From: Candidatus Zhuqueibacterota bacterium
GTDB taxonomy: Bacteria > Zhuqueibacterota > Zhuqueibacteria > Thermofontimicrobiales > Thiofontviventaceae
Direction: 5' to 3'
Assembly (NCBI GenBank): GCA_016931935.1
Contig: JAFGDW010000300.1
Coordinates: forward strand, 1 to 55,273
DNA length: 55,273 nt
Shown one piece after another: positions 43,372 through 51,762 of the stretch. A program made the translations under genes and the position numbers. The notes below the pieces were generated by a model. That model searched no databases. It was not told where the DNA came from and saw only the letters and a list, made by a program, of their open reading frames with translations. How positions within the stretch are numbered: the stretch's first letter is position 1; each line of letters opens with the position of its first letter.

Positions 43372-44547
43372 TTAAACAGTTAATAATTCTGACAATTCCC
43401 GTATGACTCCTTCACCGCCCTTCTTTGAAAGAATTATTCGAGAGATGTTTTTAATTTTTACATGAGAATCAGCCGGACACATAGGCCAGCCAACAAGTTG
43501 CATCACCTCCAGATCATTAATATCATTACCTACGTACACCACGTTTTCAGGATTATATCCGTGATTGCGACAATAATCAGTCAATACGGATTTTTTATTT
43601 TCGACTGCCTGGATTACTGGCAATCCGACTTTTTCTGCCCGTGCTCGAACAACTGGATTGGTTTCGGTCGATAATATTATCATGGGAATTTGCATTTGTT
43701 TGATAATCCGAATTCCAAGTCCGTCACTTCGATTCGCCAGGATGGCTTCTGTCCCGTCTTGTAAGGTCAACACTTTATTATCAGTAATGACGCCATCAAA
43801 ATCCGAAACTATTAGGTCAACCTGACTACGCCTCAATTTTCCGATTTCAAACGGCTTTATTTTTGTGTTTAAATAAAATTCAACTAACGGGATATCATCG
43901 GTATTGTCAATCTCCCACACCTGCCAGAAATCCATTTCGTACAATTCCATCTTCTTGCCGATACGATTACCATATTCACGGATGATTTCAGGCTTAAAAA
44001 TATATATGGAACCATTCTCGACAAATTGAGGATTACGATCCTGACGACGCCCTCTGTTCTTATAATCAAAATTAACACTTTCCCAAATTCCGTTTCGCAT
44101 TTCCCATATCAGGAAATCTTCAATTAAAGATCCGGAAATTAACGAATCAGCCTGTTTATTCTTAAATACGGAAATGGCTCGTTGTATGTCGTCCTGTTTT
44201 CGTAAAGGGGAAGTAGCTTGCAAGAAAACTACAGCTTGTGGAGTAATTTTTTTGTCATGCTCGATCCAGTCGAGTGCATGCAAAATTGCAGATTCGGAAG
44301 TAGCGACATCGGTACTTAGTTCATCGGGTCTCCAAATGACTTCCGCACCAAATTTTTTCGAGATTGCAGCAATATCTGAATCGTTGGTAGATACAAATGT
44401 ATGGCTTATCGATTCAGTGTTTATGGCTTGCTCGATAGTCCAACCAATTAGTGGCTTACCAGCTATCGGAACAATATTTTTGTGGGGAATACCCTTGGAT
44501 CCCCCGCGTGCAGGTATAATCGCAACTGCTTTTTCATCATCTATCAT
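43372..44547 (-). CDS. Bifunctional CMP-ulosonate cytidylyltransferase / KdsC-like phosphatase
   Basis: This is a 391-residue fusion. Residues 1 to about 228 are a NeuA-type cytidylyltransferase with IPARGGSKGIPHKN at 11-24, and about 240-391 are a KdsC-like HAD phosphatase with VSDFDGVITDNKVL (motif Asp249/Asp251), IILSTETN and VVYVGNDINDLEVM. Together they would remove the phosphate left by a phosphorylated ulosonate and then activate the product with CTP, as in KDN-type systems. The start at 44547 has GAGG six bases upstream; a TTG at 44562 is an alternative. It is the first metabolic gene after the NusG-like regulator. Confidence 0.88.
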   Translation of the reverse strand: MIDDEKAVAIIPARGGSKGIPHKNIVPIAGKPLIGWTIEQAINTESISHTFVSTNDSDIAAISKKFGAEVIWRPDELSTDVATSESAILHALDWIEHDKKITPQAVVFLQATSPLRKQDDIQRAISVFKNKQADSLISGSLIEDFLIWEMRNGIWESVNFDYKNRGRRQDRNPQFVENGSIYIFKPEIIREYGNRIGKKMELYEMDFWQVWEIDNTDDIPLVEFYLNTKIKPFEIGKLRRSQVDLIVSDFDGVITDNKVLTLQDGTEAILANRSDGLGIRIIKQMQIPMIILSTETNPVVRARAEKVGLPVIQAVENKKSVLTDYCRNHGYNPENVVYVGNDINDLEVMQLVGWPMCPADSHVKIKNISRIILSKKGGEGVIRELSELLTV

Positions 44548-44673
44548 CACAACCTCACCCAAAGCGATTTCAATAGTATACGTACATTACAGCATTCTTA
44601 ATTTATCATTGATAGTTCAAAATGATAGTTTCCTCTCTTTTTCGAATTTAGGCTATAGACAGAGAATTAAAAA

Positions 44674-45207
44674 TTACATCAGTTCAACATCGCCAGGATT
44701 TATTTCTACTGAAATCGCCTGTTTAATACTATCGATTGTTATCACAAGCCGATTTTCGCCTTTCACAGCAACCATCGTTCCTTCTAAATCCTTTAAAAGA
44801 CCACGGACAACCTTTACTTTCTTACCGGGGGTAAAGTAATCCGTACAGCTAACTTCCCGTTCATCACTTAAGAGTTTACGTATCGCTTCAATTTGATTAT
44901 CCGGGATTGAAGCTGGTATCCCATTACTTGATACAAGATTCACGACACCATCGGTTTGAAGTACATCCAATCGCTCTTTTAAGGCTATGCGCACAAAAAC
45001 ATAACAACTAAAAAGCGGTTCCTGAACTTTCTTATAACGATCACTCCAGCGACGATATACTGTATTGATAGGTAGATAACTATTCACTCCTTTATCATTA
45101 AGTCGCTGATGAACCCTTTTTTCATGTCTGGCTTTTGTATGAACAGCATACCACTTTTGAACTACATTTAATTCACCAAAAATGGATTGATCAGTTTTCA
45201 TAATCAT
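44674..45207 (-). CDS. NusG-family transcription antiterminator (RfaH/UpxY-like)
   Basis: This 177-residue NusG paralogue has an NGN domain (KWYAVHTKARHEKRVHQRL, followed by PLFSCYVFVRI) and a C-terminal KOW domain (FTPGKKVKVVRGLLKDLEG). Specialised NusG proteins such as RfaH and UpxY bind RNA polymerase at leader signals and let it read through long polysaccharide operons. It sits at the head of the sugar-acid module, after a structured leader, just as UpxY genes open capsule operons. That placement suggests it controls the next 39 kb. The genome's true NusG would be elsewhere. Confidence 0.88.
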   Translation of the reverse strand: MIMKTDQSIFGELNVVQKWYAVHTKARHEKRVHQRLNDKGVNSYLPINTVYRRWSDRYKKVQEPLFSCYVFVRIALKERLDVLQTDGVVNLVSSNGIPASIPDNQIEAIRKLLSDEREVSCTDYFTPGKKVKVVRGLLKDLEGTMVAVKGENRLVITIDSIKQAISVEINPGDVELM

Positions 45208-45499
45208 TAATCTGCAGCGTTTTAAGTATTTAATAATTAATAGACTTATTTTCAGTTAAGTTCTTGCTCGATACAAATCACCCTGATTATTGAAAATCAA
45301 AGCGACACTACTCGATGGTAACTTGCTTTCATTACTAAGTCGCTACAACTTAATATCCTTATTAGAGTTCATAAAATAAGGAAAATTCCCCCACGCAACA
45401 GATTCCCAACCCCTAACTTGTTTAGCTGGCACACTTAGGTCGGCTAGCCGGAAGGCTTAATATAGTAGGTTTTTTCTTGTATGTTTTTTGAGCTAATTT
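45208..45499 (-). promoter_or_regulatory. Structured leader upstream of the NusG-like gene
   Basis: This 292-base minus-strand leader has several pairing elements. CCGACCTAA (45443-45435) can pair with TTAGGGGTTGG (45416-45406). A 10-bp palindrome CGGCTAGCCG lies at 45441-45450. AGCC and GGCT can pair in the alternative (AGCCTTCCGGCT). AGCGAC (45344-45339) pairs with GTCGCT (45306-45301). A TATATT (about 45466-45461) just before the first stem could be a -10 box. Near 45401-45391 the RNA would read CTGTTGCGTGG, loosely like the ops core GGTAGCGTG of JUMPStart leaders. It may be the loading site for the antiterminator. Confidence 0.45.
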
Positions 45500-45847
45500 T
45501 TAATACTCATCATCCTTCTTCGATCGAACACGGGATGGTTTACCACCAAATTTCTCTATTTCATCACTATTATCACCAAATGTAGCTTTCGCTGCGTTTC
45601 GGATCCGTTTTGTTAAATCCCAGACATCTTTTAAAGTTTCGTTACGCACCTTTACTGCCTGGCTACGTTCTTCTTTTAATCGCTCTGCCAAATCAACTTT
45701 ATCGGTCGCCTGTTTGATTTTATCTTCAAACTCTTCAAATGTCAAATTTGGTACATGCAATTTATCCATCAATTCATTCCATCCATCTTTGGCCAACTCC
45801 GCTTGACGCAATGTGTTTCGTGGGAAGCTTTCACTTGTCTCTCTCAT
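45500..45847 (-). CDS. Small conserved cytoplasmic protein, unknown function
   Basis: This 115-residue charged, helical protein starts at ATG 45847 (MRETSESFPR) with GAGG six bases upstream; a TTG at 45865 in frame is less likely. It has no signal peptide. The tail FGDNSDEIEKFGGKPSRVRSKKDDEY follows a pattern (FG.dS.eye..GG.r.Ser) that I recall from short proteins of unknown role in several phyla. It lies between wzc and the NusG-like gene, separated from each by 140-290 bases, and need not belong to the polysaccharide system. Confidence 0.7.
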   Translation of the reverse strand: MRETSESFPRNTLRQAELAKDGWNELMDKLHVPNLTFEEFEDKIKQATDKVDLAERLKEERSQAVKVRNETLKDVWDLTKRIRNAAKATFGDNSDEIEKFGGKPSRVRSKKDDEY

Positions 45848-45988
45848 CTCATACCTCAACTTCAATTTTTCAATATACTAATTCAATTTCTAATAAATAT
45901 AACATATTTTCATTAACTATCAACAATTATGTCCGCTTTTTAATTAATGTTGCGCGAATATTATTATTAATTATACTACCTAATTTTA

Positions 45989-48361
45989 TTATGATACTCT
46001 TGTAAGAGACTTCTTTTCTTTTGCCTTCTTCTTGTCTTCTGTTTTTCCATAGTAGTAGTGGTAGTAATAGTAATAATATGAACCATAAGTTCCTTCAACA
46101 TTGACTACATTTAATAACGCGCCCAACATCTTACGACCAGCTATTTTAAAAATTGTGTTGTAAGCCCGCTCCAGGGCATAGCGATTTGTCTGACCAGCTT
46201 TTATAACCAAAATTACACCGTCCACTTTTGTACTTATTATTGCTGAATCTGTTACAGCAATGATTGGTGGACTGTCAAAAATAACCAGGTCGAACTTTTC
46301 CTTTAAACGATCGATACATTCCTGCATTGCCGACGAACCTAAGAGTTCTGACGGATTTGGAGGAAGTGTGCCAGATGGCATGAGATATAAATTATCAATG
46401 CCTGTTTCCAGAATTGCCTCTTCGATCGGTATTTTCCCAATAAGATAATTTGATATGCCCTTTGCACGACTAACGCCAAAAATTGAATGAAGAACAGGAC
46501 GGCGCAAATCCGTGTCAACAAGCAATACTTTTGAGCCCATTTGAGCCATAGTAATAGCCAAATTGGAAACAGTCGTTGATTTCCCTTCCTGTGGTCCTGG
46601 ACTTGTAACAACTAAGGTCCGCAGTGCTCCGTCAACTCGAGAAAACTGAATGCTTGTACGCAAAGAACGATACGCTTCTGATATTGGCGATTTCGGAGCG
46701 AAATGTGTCACGAGCCGAGCATTTGTCGTTTTACCAGGTTTTGCTTCACCATGCATTTTATTATATTTACTGACAGCTTCTTCCAATTTAATGAGGGGAA
46801 TGGCTCCCAGGGTCGGAATTCGTAACCGTTCTACATCCTCAATCGATCTGACAGAATTATCAAAATACTCAAGCAAAAATGTAGTGCCAAGTCCCAAACC
46901 GAGTCCCAGAATAATCCCCAATATAAGGTTCATTTTTGTTTTTGGTTTAATCGGATATAGCGGTGCTTTTGCCGGATCAATTATACGGACATTTCCAAGC
47001 TGGCCTACCTCAGTTATCCTGGATTCCTCATACTTTTCCTTCATCATCAGCGTTATTTTTTCATCCAGCTTTGCCGCCCGCTCTAATCTGGCCAATCGCA
47101 AACTTTTTTCCGGAATCGATTCCAATTCTGCATTGTATTTCCTCAATATTTCTGATAGCGATTCAACTTTTGGTTTCAATGCCTGAAGAGTCGCTTCCAA
47201 TTCTATTTTTCGTTGCATCAGGTTTTCTGAGATCAATAACGGATCGCCTAACTCAGTTGATGCAAGTTGGGCTGTCCGCATCTTTATTTTGTCCGTCAAT
47301 AATTTTATACGCTCATTGTATTCTTTTACGGTTGGATTTTCCTCATCATATAATCCCTGATTTATCAGATTGGCAATAAAAATAGCACGCTTGGATTCGA
47401 TCTCAGCAATTTGTTTGGTTACTTCTTCGATATAAGGATTAGCAAAAATCGCATCAGTGTTAAAATTCAAGCTATTCTTTGTTAATTGCTCATTGACATA
47501 TACAAGTCGTTCTTTAGCTGATTCCAACTCAAGCAACGAACCGCGATAAAGCGATTCAAATTCGGCTATTCGCGAGATTAGTTCCTGTGTCTCCGTTGGC
47601 AAAGCAACAACTTTTTGATTTTCCATATAGTCTTTTAATGCGATTTCCGACTCACTTAACTGCTGTTGAACTACATCCAATTGTTCAGCAAGAAAATCTT
47701 TTACACGCCGGACTTCCGCCTGATTTTCCAGTTGATTTTCACGCTGATAGGTTTCCGCCAGTACGTTAGTTAAATAGGAAGCCTCAAATGGTGAAGTTGC
47801 AACAACGCTCACTTCGACAACATCCGTATTTCGAATGGGATCGATACTGATTGATTCAAGCAGATTTTGGACGTACGAATTAAATTCAAGCTCTTCTTGA
47901 TCGACTAACTGACTTTCTCCATCGGATTTTCGTTTAATTATATTACCCAATATACCTTTGACAGCTTTTTTTATTGTGGTACGTATCCCCAGACCTTTTC
48001 CGCGTTGACCCTCAGGTAAATTACCAAGCAATACTAATTTATCGGCATACTTTGATGCTTGTAATTTTCGTATGACCTTTTCGGCGAGTGTACGACTGGT
48101 TATAATCTCAACTTGATTGTTGATCATTTTTTCTTTTTCACCAAACGATGAAAAGCTAAAAAATGTACGTTCCGCAGCAGCATTTTCCTTGAACATTACT
48201 TTTGCGGTTGCTTTGTAGATTGGCGTTGCAGTAAACGTGTAGTAGGCAACAAAACCGAAGACAGTAATGAATGAAATTATTATTATCCATCGACCACCTA
48301 TTAATACCCGTAAATACTCATGAAATGTTGATTCCCGTTCCTGTTGTTCATTCATTTTCAT
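45989..48361 (-). CDS. wzc: Wzc-type polysaccharide copolymerase and tyrosine autokinase
   Basis: This 790-residue inner-membrane protein sets capsule chain length and drives export. It has a first membrane helix near residues 24-44, a long periplasmic coiled-coil (about 200-450), a second helix near 478-500, and a cytoplasmic BY-kinase domain. That domain has Walker A GPQEGKSTT (589-597), Walker A' LLVDTDLRRP (613-622) and Walker B LVIFDSPP. The tail carries a Tyr-rich cluster at 759-772, the autophosphorylation site. GGGAG stands upstream of the ATG. The partner outer-membrane channel Wza is not in the window. It is the first gene of the locus, behind a 460-base regulatory gap. Confidence 0.93.
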   Translation of the reverse strand: MKMNEQQERESTFHEYLRVLIGGRWIIIISFITVFGFVAYYTFTATPIYKATAKVMFKENAAAERTFFSFSSFGEKEKMINNQVEIITSRTLAEKVIRKLQASKYADKLVLLGNLPEGQRGKGLGIRTTIKKAVKGILGNIIKRKSDGESQLVDQEELEFNSYVQNLLESISIDPIRNTDVVEVSVVATSPFEASYLTNVLAETYQRENQLENQAEVRRVKDFLAEQLDVVQQQLSESEIALKDYMENQKVVALPTETQELISRIAEFESLYRGSLLELESAKERLVYVNEQLTKNSLNFNTDAIFANPYIEEVTKQIAEIESKRAIFIANLINQGLYDEENPTVKEYNERIKLLTDKIKMRTAQLASTELGDPLLISENLMQRKIELEATLQALKPKVESLSEILRKYNAELESIPEKSLRLARLERAAKLDEKITLMMKEKYEESRITEVGQLGNVRIIDPAKAPLYPIKPKTKMNLILGIILGLGLGLGTTFLLEYFDNSVRSIEDVERLRIPTLGAIPLIKLEEAVSKYNKMHGEAKPGKTTNARLVTHFAPKSPISEAYRSLRTSIQFSRVDGALRTLVVTSPGPQEGKSTTVSNLAITMAQMGSKVLLVDTDLRRPVLHSIFGVSRAKGISNYLIGKIPIEEAILETGIDNLYLMPSGTLPPNPSELLGSSAMQECIDRLKEKFDLVIFDSPPIIAVTDSAIISTKVDGVILVIKAGQTNRYALERAYNTIFKIAGRKMLGALLNVVNVEGTYGSYYYYYYHYYYGKTEDKKKAKEKKSLTRVS

Positions 48362-48610
48362 AATCGTTACACTCCCTTAAATACCCCTATCATCATCCTA
48401 TTAACGCAACAAAATAAATAAAATTTCCAAATGAATCAAGCACTTTTAGTGTTCTTACTAAACTTTAATATTGACAATACTTAGAGTTACGTTTCTTTCA
48501 TTTTTAATTCACTTTTTTATATTGAGTTACTATTCTTTTATGTTGTTTTCAAATTTGAAAATAATTCTAAGCTTTTTATTATTGTGACTATTCTCACTCC
48601 ACTAATAAGA
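48362..48610 (-). promoter_or_regulatory. Regulatory region upstream of wzc
   Basis: On the minus strand TTGATT (48439-48434) and TATTTT (48416-48411) are 17 bases apart, a plausible wzc promoter. Upstream lie a perfect 16-bp palindrome TTTTCAAATTTGAAAA (48546-48561), a hairpin CACT-TTT-AGTG overlapping the -35 edge, and an imperfect repeat around AATATTGACAATACT. The stretch is very AT-rich and holds no gene. The number of inverted repeats suggests several regulator sites. Confidence 0.5.
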
Positions 48611-48637
48611 AAGCCTGACTCGGTTTGAATCAGGCTT
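48611..48637 (-). terminator. Terminator after lolA
   Basis: AAGCCTGA (48611-48618) and TCAGGCTT (48630-48637) form an 8-bp stem. On the minus strand TTTCTTATT follows. It lies about 186 bases beyond the lolA stop and separates the housekeeping operon from the wzc promoter region. Confidence 0.7.
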
Positions 48638-48726
48638 GCAAAATTTATTCCATATTTCTTGAGTGTATCGCAACTCATAGGTAATTCTAAACTTTATAAT
48701 TATAATCTTTCAAATATTCATTGTTC

Positions 48727-48785
48727 GAATTCACGCGTAGTGAAGTAATTCCAATCTTTATGCTGAACAAAGTTGAAGCACATCG
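48727..48785. repeat. Degenerate copies of a dispersed intergenic repeat
   Basis: The stretch contains GTAGTGAAGTAATTCC and then TGCTGAACAAAGTTGAAGCA. Both look like worn forms of the GCTGAACgAAGTGAAGnATC-type repeat found many times between genes in several phyla. No protein-coding signal is seen here. The assignment rests on memory of that pattern. Confidence 0.35.
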
Positions 48786-48822
48786 CTTTTTGCCTACGAT
48801 TTTGCAACACAAATATTTTATT

Positions 48823-49461
48823 CTACCTCATATCAATTTCCTGCACTCCTTGTTGTTTTGGAAAACGAAACAGGTTATCAGGCAATGCGGGATCAATTTC
48901 GATTTCGGAGAGAGTGTAACTTGTCATATTCTCATTTATATCTGTATGTTGAATCTTTCTTGTAATCCAATCTTTTTTATCCACCCAAACTTTCATTTCC
49001 CGGATGAATGCGTTTTGCGTTTTTGGTAACAAAAGGATCGCATAACAGTCATTTCCCAGCACTGTTTCTTCACTCAGTTGTGACGGACGATAATCCTCAG
49101 CGTATTTTACAAAAATATCATTTGGCAGCATGTTATCTGCATTATTTTTGAGATTGTCGATTATTACCTGATTGTTCGCCCGGGAATACGTCCAGATGGT
49201 TTTTCCATCCGAGACGATCGTTTGATCCGCAGTTTCAATCTTAAATTTATCGCCATCTTTCAGCCAAATTTTGCCTTGTATTTCCTGTGATTCCCCCGCT
49301 AATTTCCACTTGAACTGTTGCGTGAATGCGGCGGCGAGGCTTGTACTTTCCTCATATTTTTTTTTCGCCCTTTTAATCACTTCGTCTGCATCTATTGCCA
49401 CAACCGTATGGCCATAACACACAAGAAAGCTTGCCACTATCAACCACTTTATCATCTTCAT
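48823..49461 (-). CDS. lolA: Outer-membrane lipoprotein carrier protein
   Basis: This 212-residue periplasmic protein has a signal peptide at residues 1-22 (KMIKWLIVASFLVCYGHTVVA). The mature part has the LolA half-barrel pattern: SLAAAFTQQFKW, IQGKIWLKDGDKFKIETADQ, IVSDGKTIWTYSRANNQVII and MKVWVDKKDWITRKIQHTD. It shuttles lipoproteins from LolCDE to the outer membrane. It follows ftsK by 12 bases and ends the gcvT-ftsK-lolA operon. The lolA-ftsK pairing is frequent in related phyla. Confidence 0.9.
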   Translation of the reverse strand: MKMIKWLIVASFLVCYGHTVVAIDADEVIKRAKKKYEESTSLAAAFTQQFKWKLAGESQEIQGKIWLKDGDKFKIETADQTIVSDGKTIWTYSRANNQVIIDNLKNNADNMLPNDIFVKYAEDYRPSQLSEETVLGNDCYAILLLPKTQNAFIREMKVWVDKKDWITRKIQHTDINENMTSYTLSEIEIDPALPDNLFRFPKQQGVQEIDMR

Positions 49462-49473
49462 ATATTTCTCCGA

Positions 49474-51747
49474 TTAGATAACATCATACTCGTCCAATTC
49501 ATCTTCGGTAATCAGTACTTCACGAGCTTTGCTTCCATCAGCGGGGCCGACAATTCCTGCTTCTTCGAGTTGATCGATCAACCGTCCGGCACGAGCGTAG
49601 CCGATTTTCAATCGGCGCTGCAACAGCGAAGCCGATCCCTGCTGATGACGCACAACAAGTTGAACGGCTTCATCAAACAGATCGTCACGATCGTCATCAA
49701 AAACGCCACCCCGCGTGGTTCCTTTCATTTCCTCGGCAGTTTTCAATTTCGTTTTGTGATCCGGGGCAGGTTGTTTTCGAATATAATCGATTAACCGCTT
49801 CACTTCTGCATGTGAAATAAATGCGTTGTGAATCCGGATAGCTTCCGGACTGCCTGGCGGTATGAATAACATATCTCCTTTACCCAGCAATTTTTCCGCA
49901 CCATTCATATCGATAATCGTGCGAGAGTCGGTCTTAGTTGCAACCTGGAAGGCAATCCGCGCCGGGAAATTCGCTTTAATAACTCCGGTGATAACATCAA
50001 CCGAAGGCCGCTGCGTTGCTACGATCAGATGGATGCCGACCGCACGGGACATCTGCGCCAGTCGCGCGATTGGTTCTTCCACCTCACGTGCTGCTGTGAG
50101 CATTAAATCCGCCAGTTCATCAATTATCAACACAATGTATGGTAGCTTTTCAATCTTATCTGCGTATTCCGGCTGCTGGGCTTCCGGAGTCGTTAGCCAT
50201 TGATTGTAATCAGCGATATTGCGCACACCAATCTGGGCAAGGCGTTCATAACGACGTTCCATTTCCCGTTCAACACTTTTCAGCATTTGAATCGCATTAT
50301 TGGGATTTGTGATTACGCTTTCTCCCAAATCTTCACGAGTTGTTAAATGGTGATGTTTGAGAGCACCGTACGGCGCAAGTTCAAGCCGTTTCGGATCAAT
50401 CATGACCAACTGCACTTCTTCGGGCGTTGCCTTAAACAGAATACTGCCAATAATTGTATGCAAACACACACTTTTTCCCGAACCGGTTGATCCGGCAATA
50501 AGCAGATGCGGCATAGACGCCAAATCGGCAACGAACACATCACCAGCAATGGTCATTCCCAGCGCTAATGTTAGCGGCGATGGAGCATTCTTGAATTTTG
50601 GAGATTCAACAATTTCTTTGAAATAAACAATTTTTGATTTTCGATTGGGTATTTCTATTCCGATTGCCGCTTTTCCAGGAATTGGCGCGACAACGCGAAT
50701 TCGTTTTGCACGCATGACCAACGCAAGATCATCTGCAAGACTGGTAAAGCGATTAATTTTCACACCAGCTGCCGGTTCGATTTCGTACCGTGTGATAACC
50801 GGTCCTGGATTAATACCGATCACTCGCCCTTCGATGCCGAATTCTTCCAACCGTCTTTCCAGATTTTCCGCACTGATTTTGAATTCATCAAGGCTCACCT
50901 CATCACCATCCAGCGCAGGCGTATCCAATGTTTGTGCGGGTGAAGGATTTTGATATTCACCCACATCCATCGGTAAATCGATGGGTTCATCCGGGATGTC
51001 TTCCACCACAGGTTTGGACTTCTTAATTATCGGCTGCTGGACTGCCGGGACTTTATACGGAGCTTCAGGCATGAAATCCATGTCGTCATCGTCGGAATTA
51101 ACCCGGATTGGGTAATTGCGTGTAATATTTACTTTTCGCTTACGTTTGGGAGATTCTTTTTCGCGTTTATTTACTACAGGACGGTCGCTAGCCTGTGGAA
51201 GGCGAAGATTCACCAGCCAATTTTGAATGGGCGCCAAATATCCAAAAATATTGACATCGATGATATACATCACCGAAATAACGATAACGGTAATAATTAG
51301 AATTGAACTTCCGATAACACCAAATAATTGTCCTAGTTTAAATACCAGCCACCCTCCGGCTAATCCCCATGGCGCATCACTGAGCATGGAAATTTGTTGT
51401 TCAGGGGGTAATCCGTGTGGAAATTTAAAAATGGCGAGAATCATTGACACATATAATGCAAATAACAATAAATAGAATGATACTTTAAGCAAATGTTTTA
51501 TTTTGATTGGCAGCAGCAGATTAATGCCCCATACCAGAATCAGCATCGGGAAAATAAATGCAGCATATCCGATTGTATGCCGAATGAGAATGTTGGACAC
51601 ATAAAAGCCCACGATTCCCATATCATGCTGAACCTGATTCTGCGTATTTGGAGATGTTTCCTGAGGATTAAAAAACAGCAGACTGAGAAAAACTAAAATC
51701 CCTAATGAAACTAAAAAAATACCTGTTATCCGAACTTGCTTTTCCAT
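49474..51747 (-). CDS. ftsK: DNA translocase FtsK/SpoIIIE
   Basis: This 757-residue septal DNA pump has four N-terminal membrane helices (about 7-26, 50-72, 87-107 and 145-167), a short charged linker (about 180-285), and the RecA-like motor with Walker A GSTGSGKS at 419-426 and Walker B YIVLIIDELADLM. A C-terminal winged-helix gamma domain (QRRLKIGYARAGRLIDQLEE) reads chromosome polarity sequences. It completes chromosome segregation at division. It starts 15 bases after gcvT. The linker is much shorter than in E. coli, as in many non-proteobacterial forms. Confidence 0.95.
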   Translation of the reverse strand: MEKQVRITGIFLVSLGILVFLSLLFFNPQETSPNTQNQVQHDMGIVGFYVSNILIRHTIGYAAFIFPMLILVWGINLLLPIKIKHLLKVSFYLLLFALYVSMILAIFKFPHGLPPEQQISMLSDAPWGLAGGWLVFKLGQLFGVIGSSILIITVIVISVMYIIDVNIFGYLAPIQNWLVNLRLPQASDRPVVNKREKESPKRKRKVNITRNYPIRVNSDDDDMDFMPEAPYKVPAVQQPIIKKSKPVVEDIPDEPIDLPMDVGEYQNPSPAQTLDTPALDGDEVSLDEFKISAENLERRLEEFGIEGRVIGINPGPVITRYEIEPAAGVKINRFTSLADDLALVMRAKRIRVVAPIPGKAAIGIEIPNRKSKIVYFKEIVESPKFKNAPSPLTLALGMTIAGDVFVADLASMPHLLIAGSTGSGKSVCLHTIIGSILFKATPEEVQLVMIDPKRLELAPYGALKHHHLTTREDLGESVITNPNNAIQMLKSVEREMERRYERLAQIGVRNIADYNQWLTTPEAQQPEYADKIEKLPYIVLIIDELADLMLTAAREVEEPIARLAQMSRAVGIHLIVATQRPSVDVITGVIKANFPARIAFQVATKTDSRTIIDMNGAEKLLGKGDMLFIPPGSPEAIRIHNAFISHAEVKRLIDYIRKQPAPDHKTKLKTAEEMKGTTRGGVFDDDRDDLFDEAVQLVVRHQQGSASLLQRRLKIGYARAGRLIDQLEEAGIVGPADGSKAREVLITEDELDEYDVI

Positions 51748-51762
51748 TCACATAAATCCAAT

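Noticed and set aside
34666..44547. Phosphonate biosynthesis (CMP-phosphonate type) as explanation of the module
   Set aside because: No PEP mutase or phosphonopyruvate decarboxylase is present; the PEP-using enzyme is clearly NeuB-like.
44174..44839. 221-codon plus-strand open frame
   Set aside because: It is antisense to the NeuA-KdsC fusion and the NusG-like gene, both of which have clear family motifs; it has none.
46650..47379. Two plus-strand open frames of 138-178 codons
   Set aside because: They lie antisense to the wzc coding region and show no domain or start signal.
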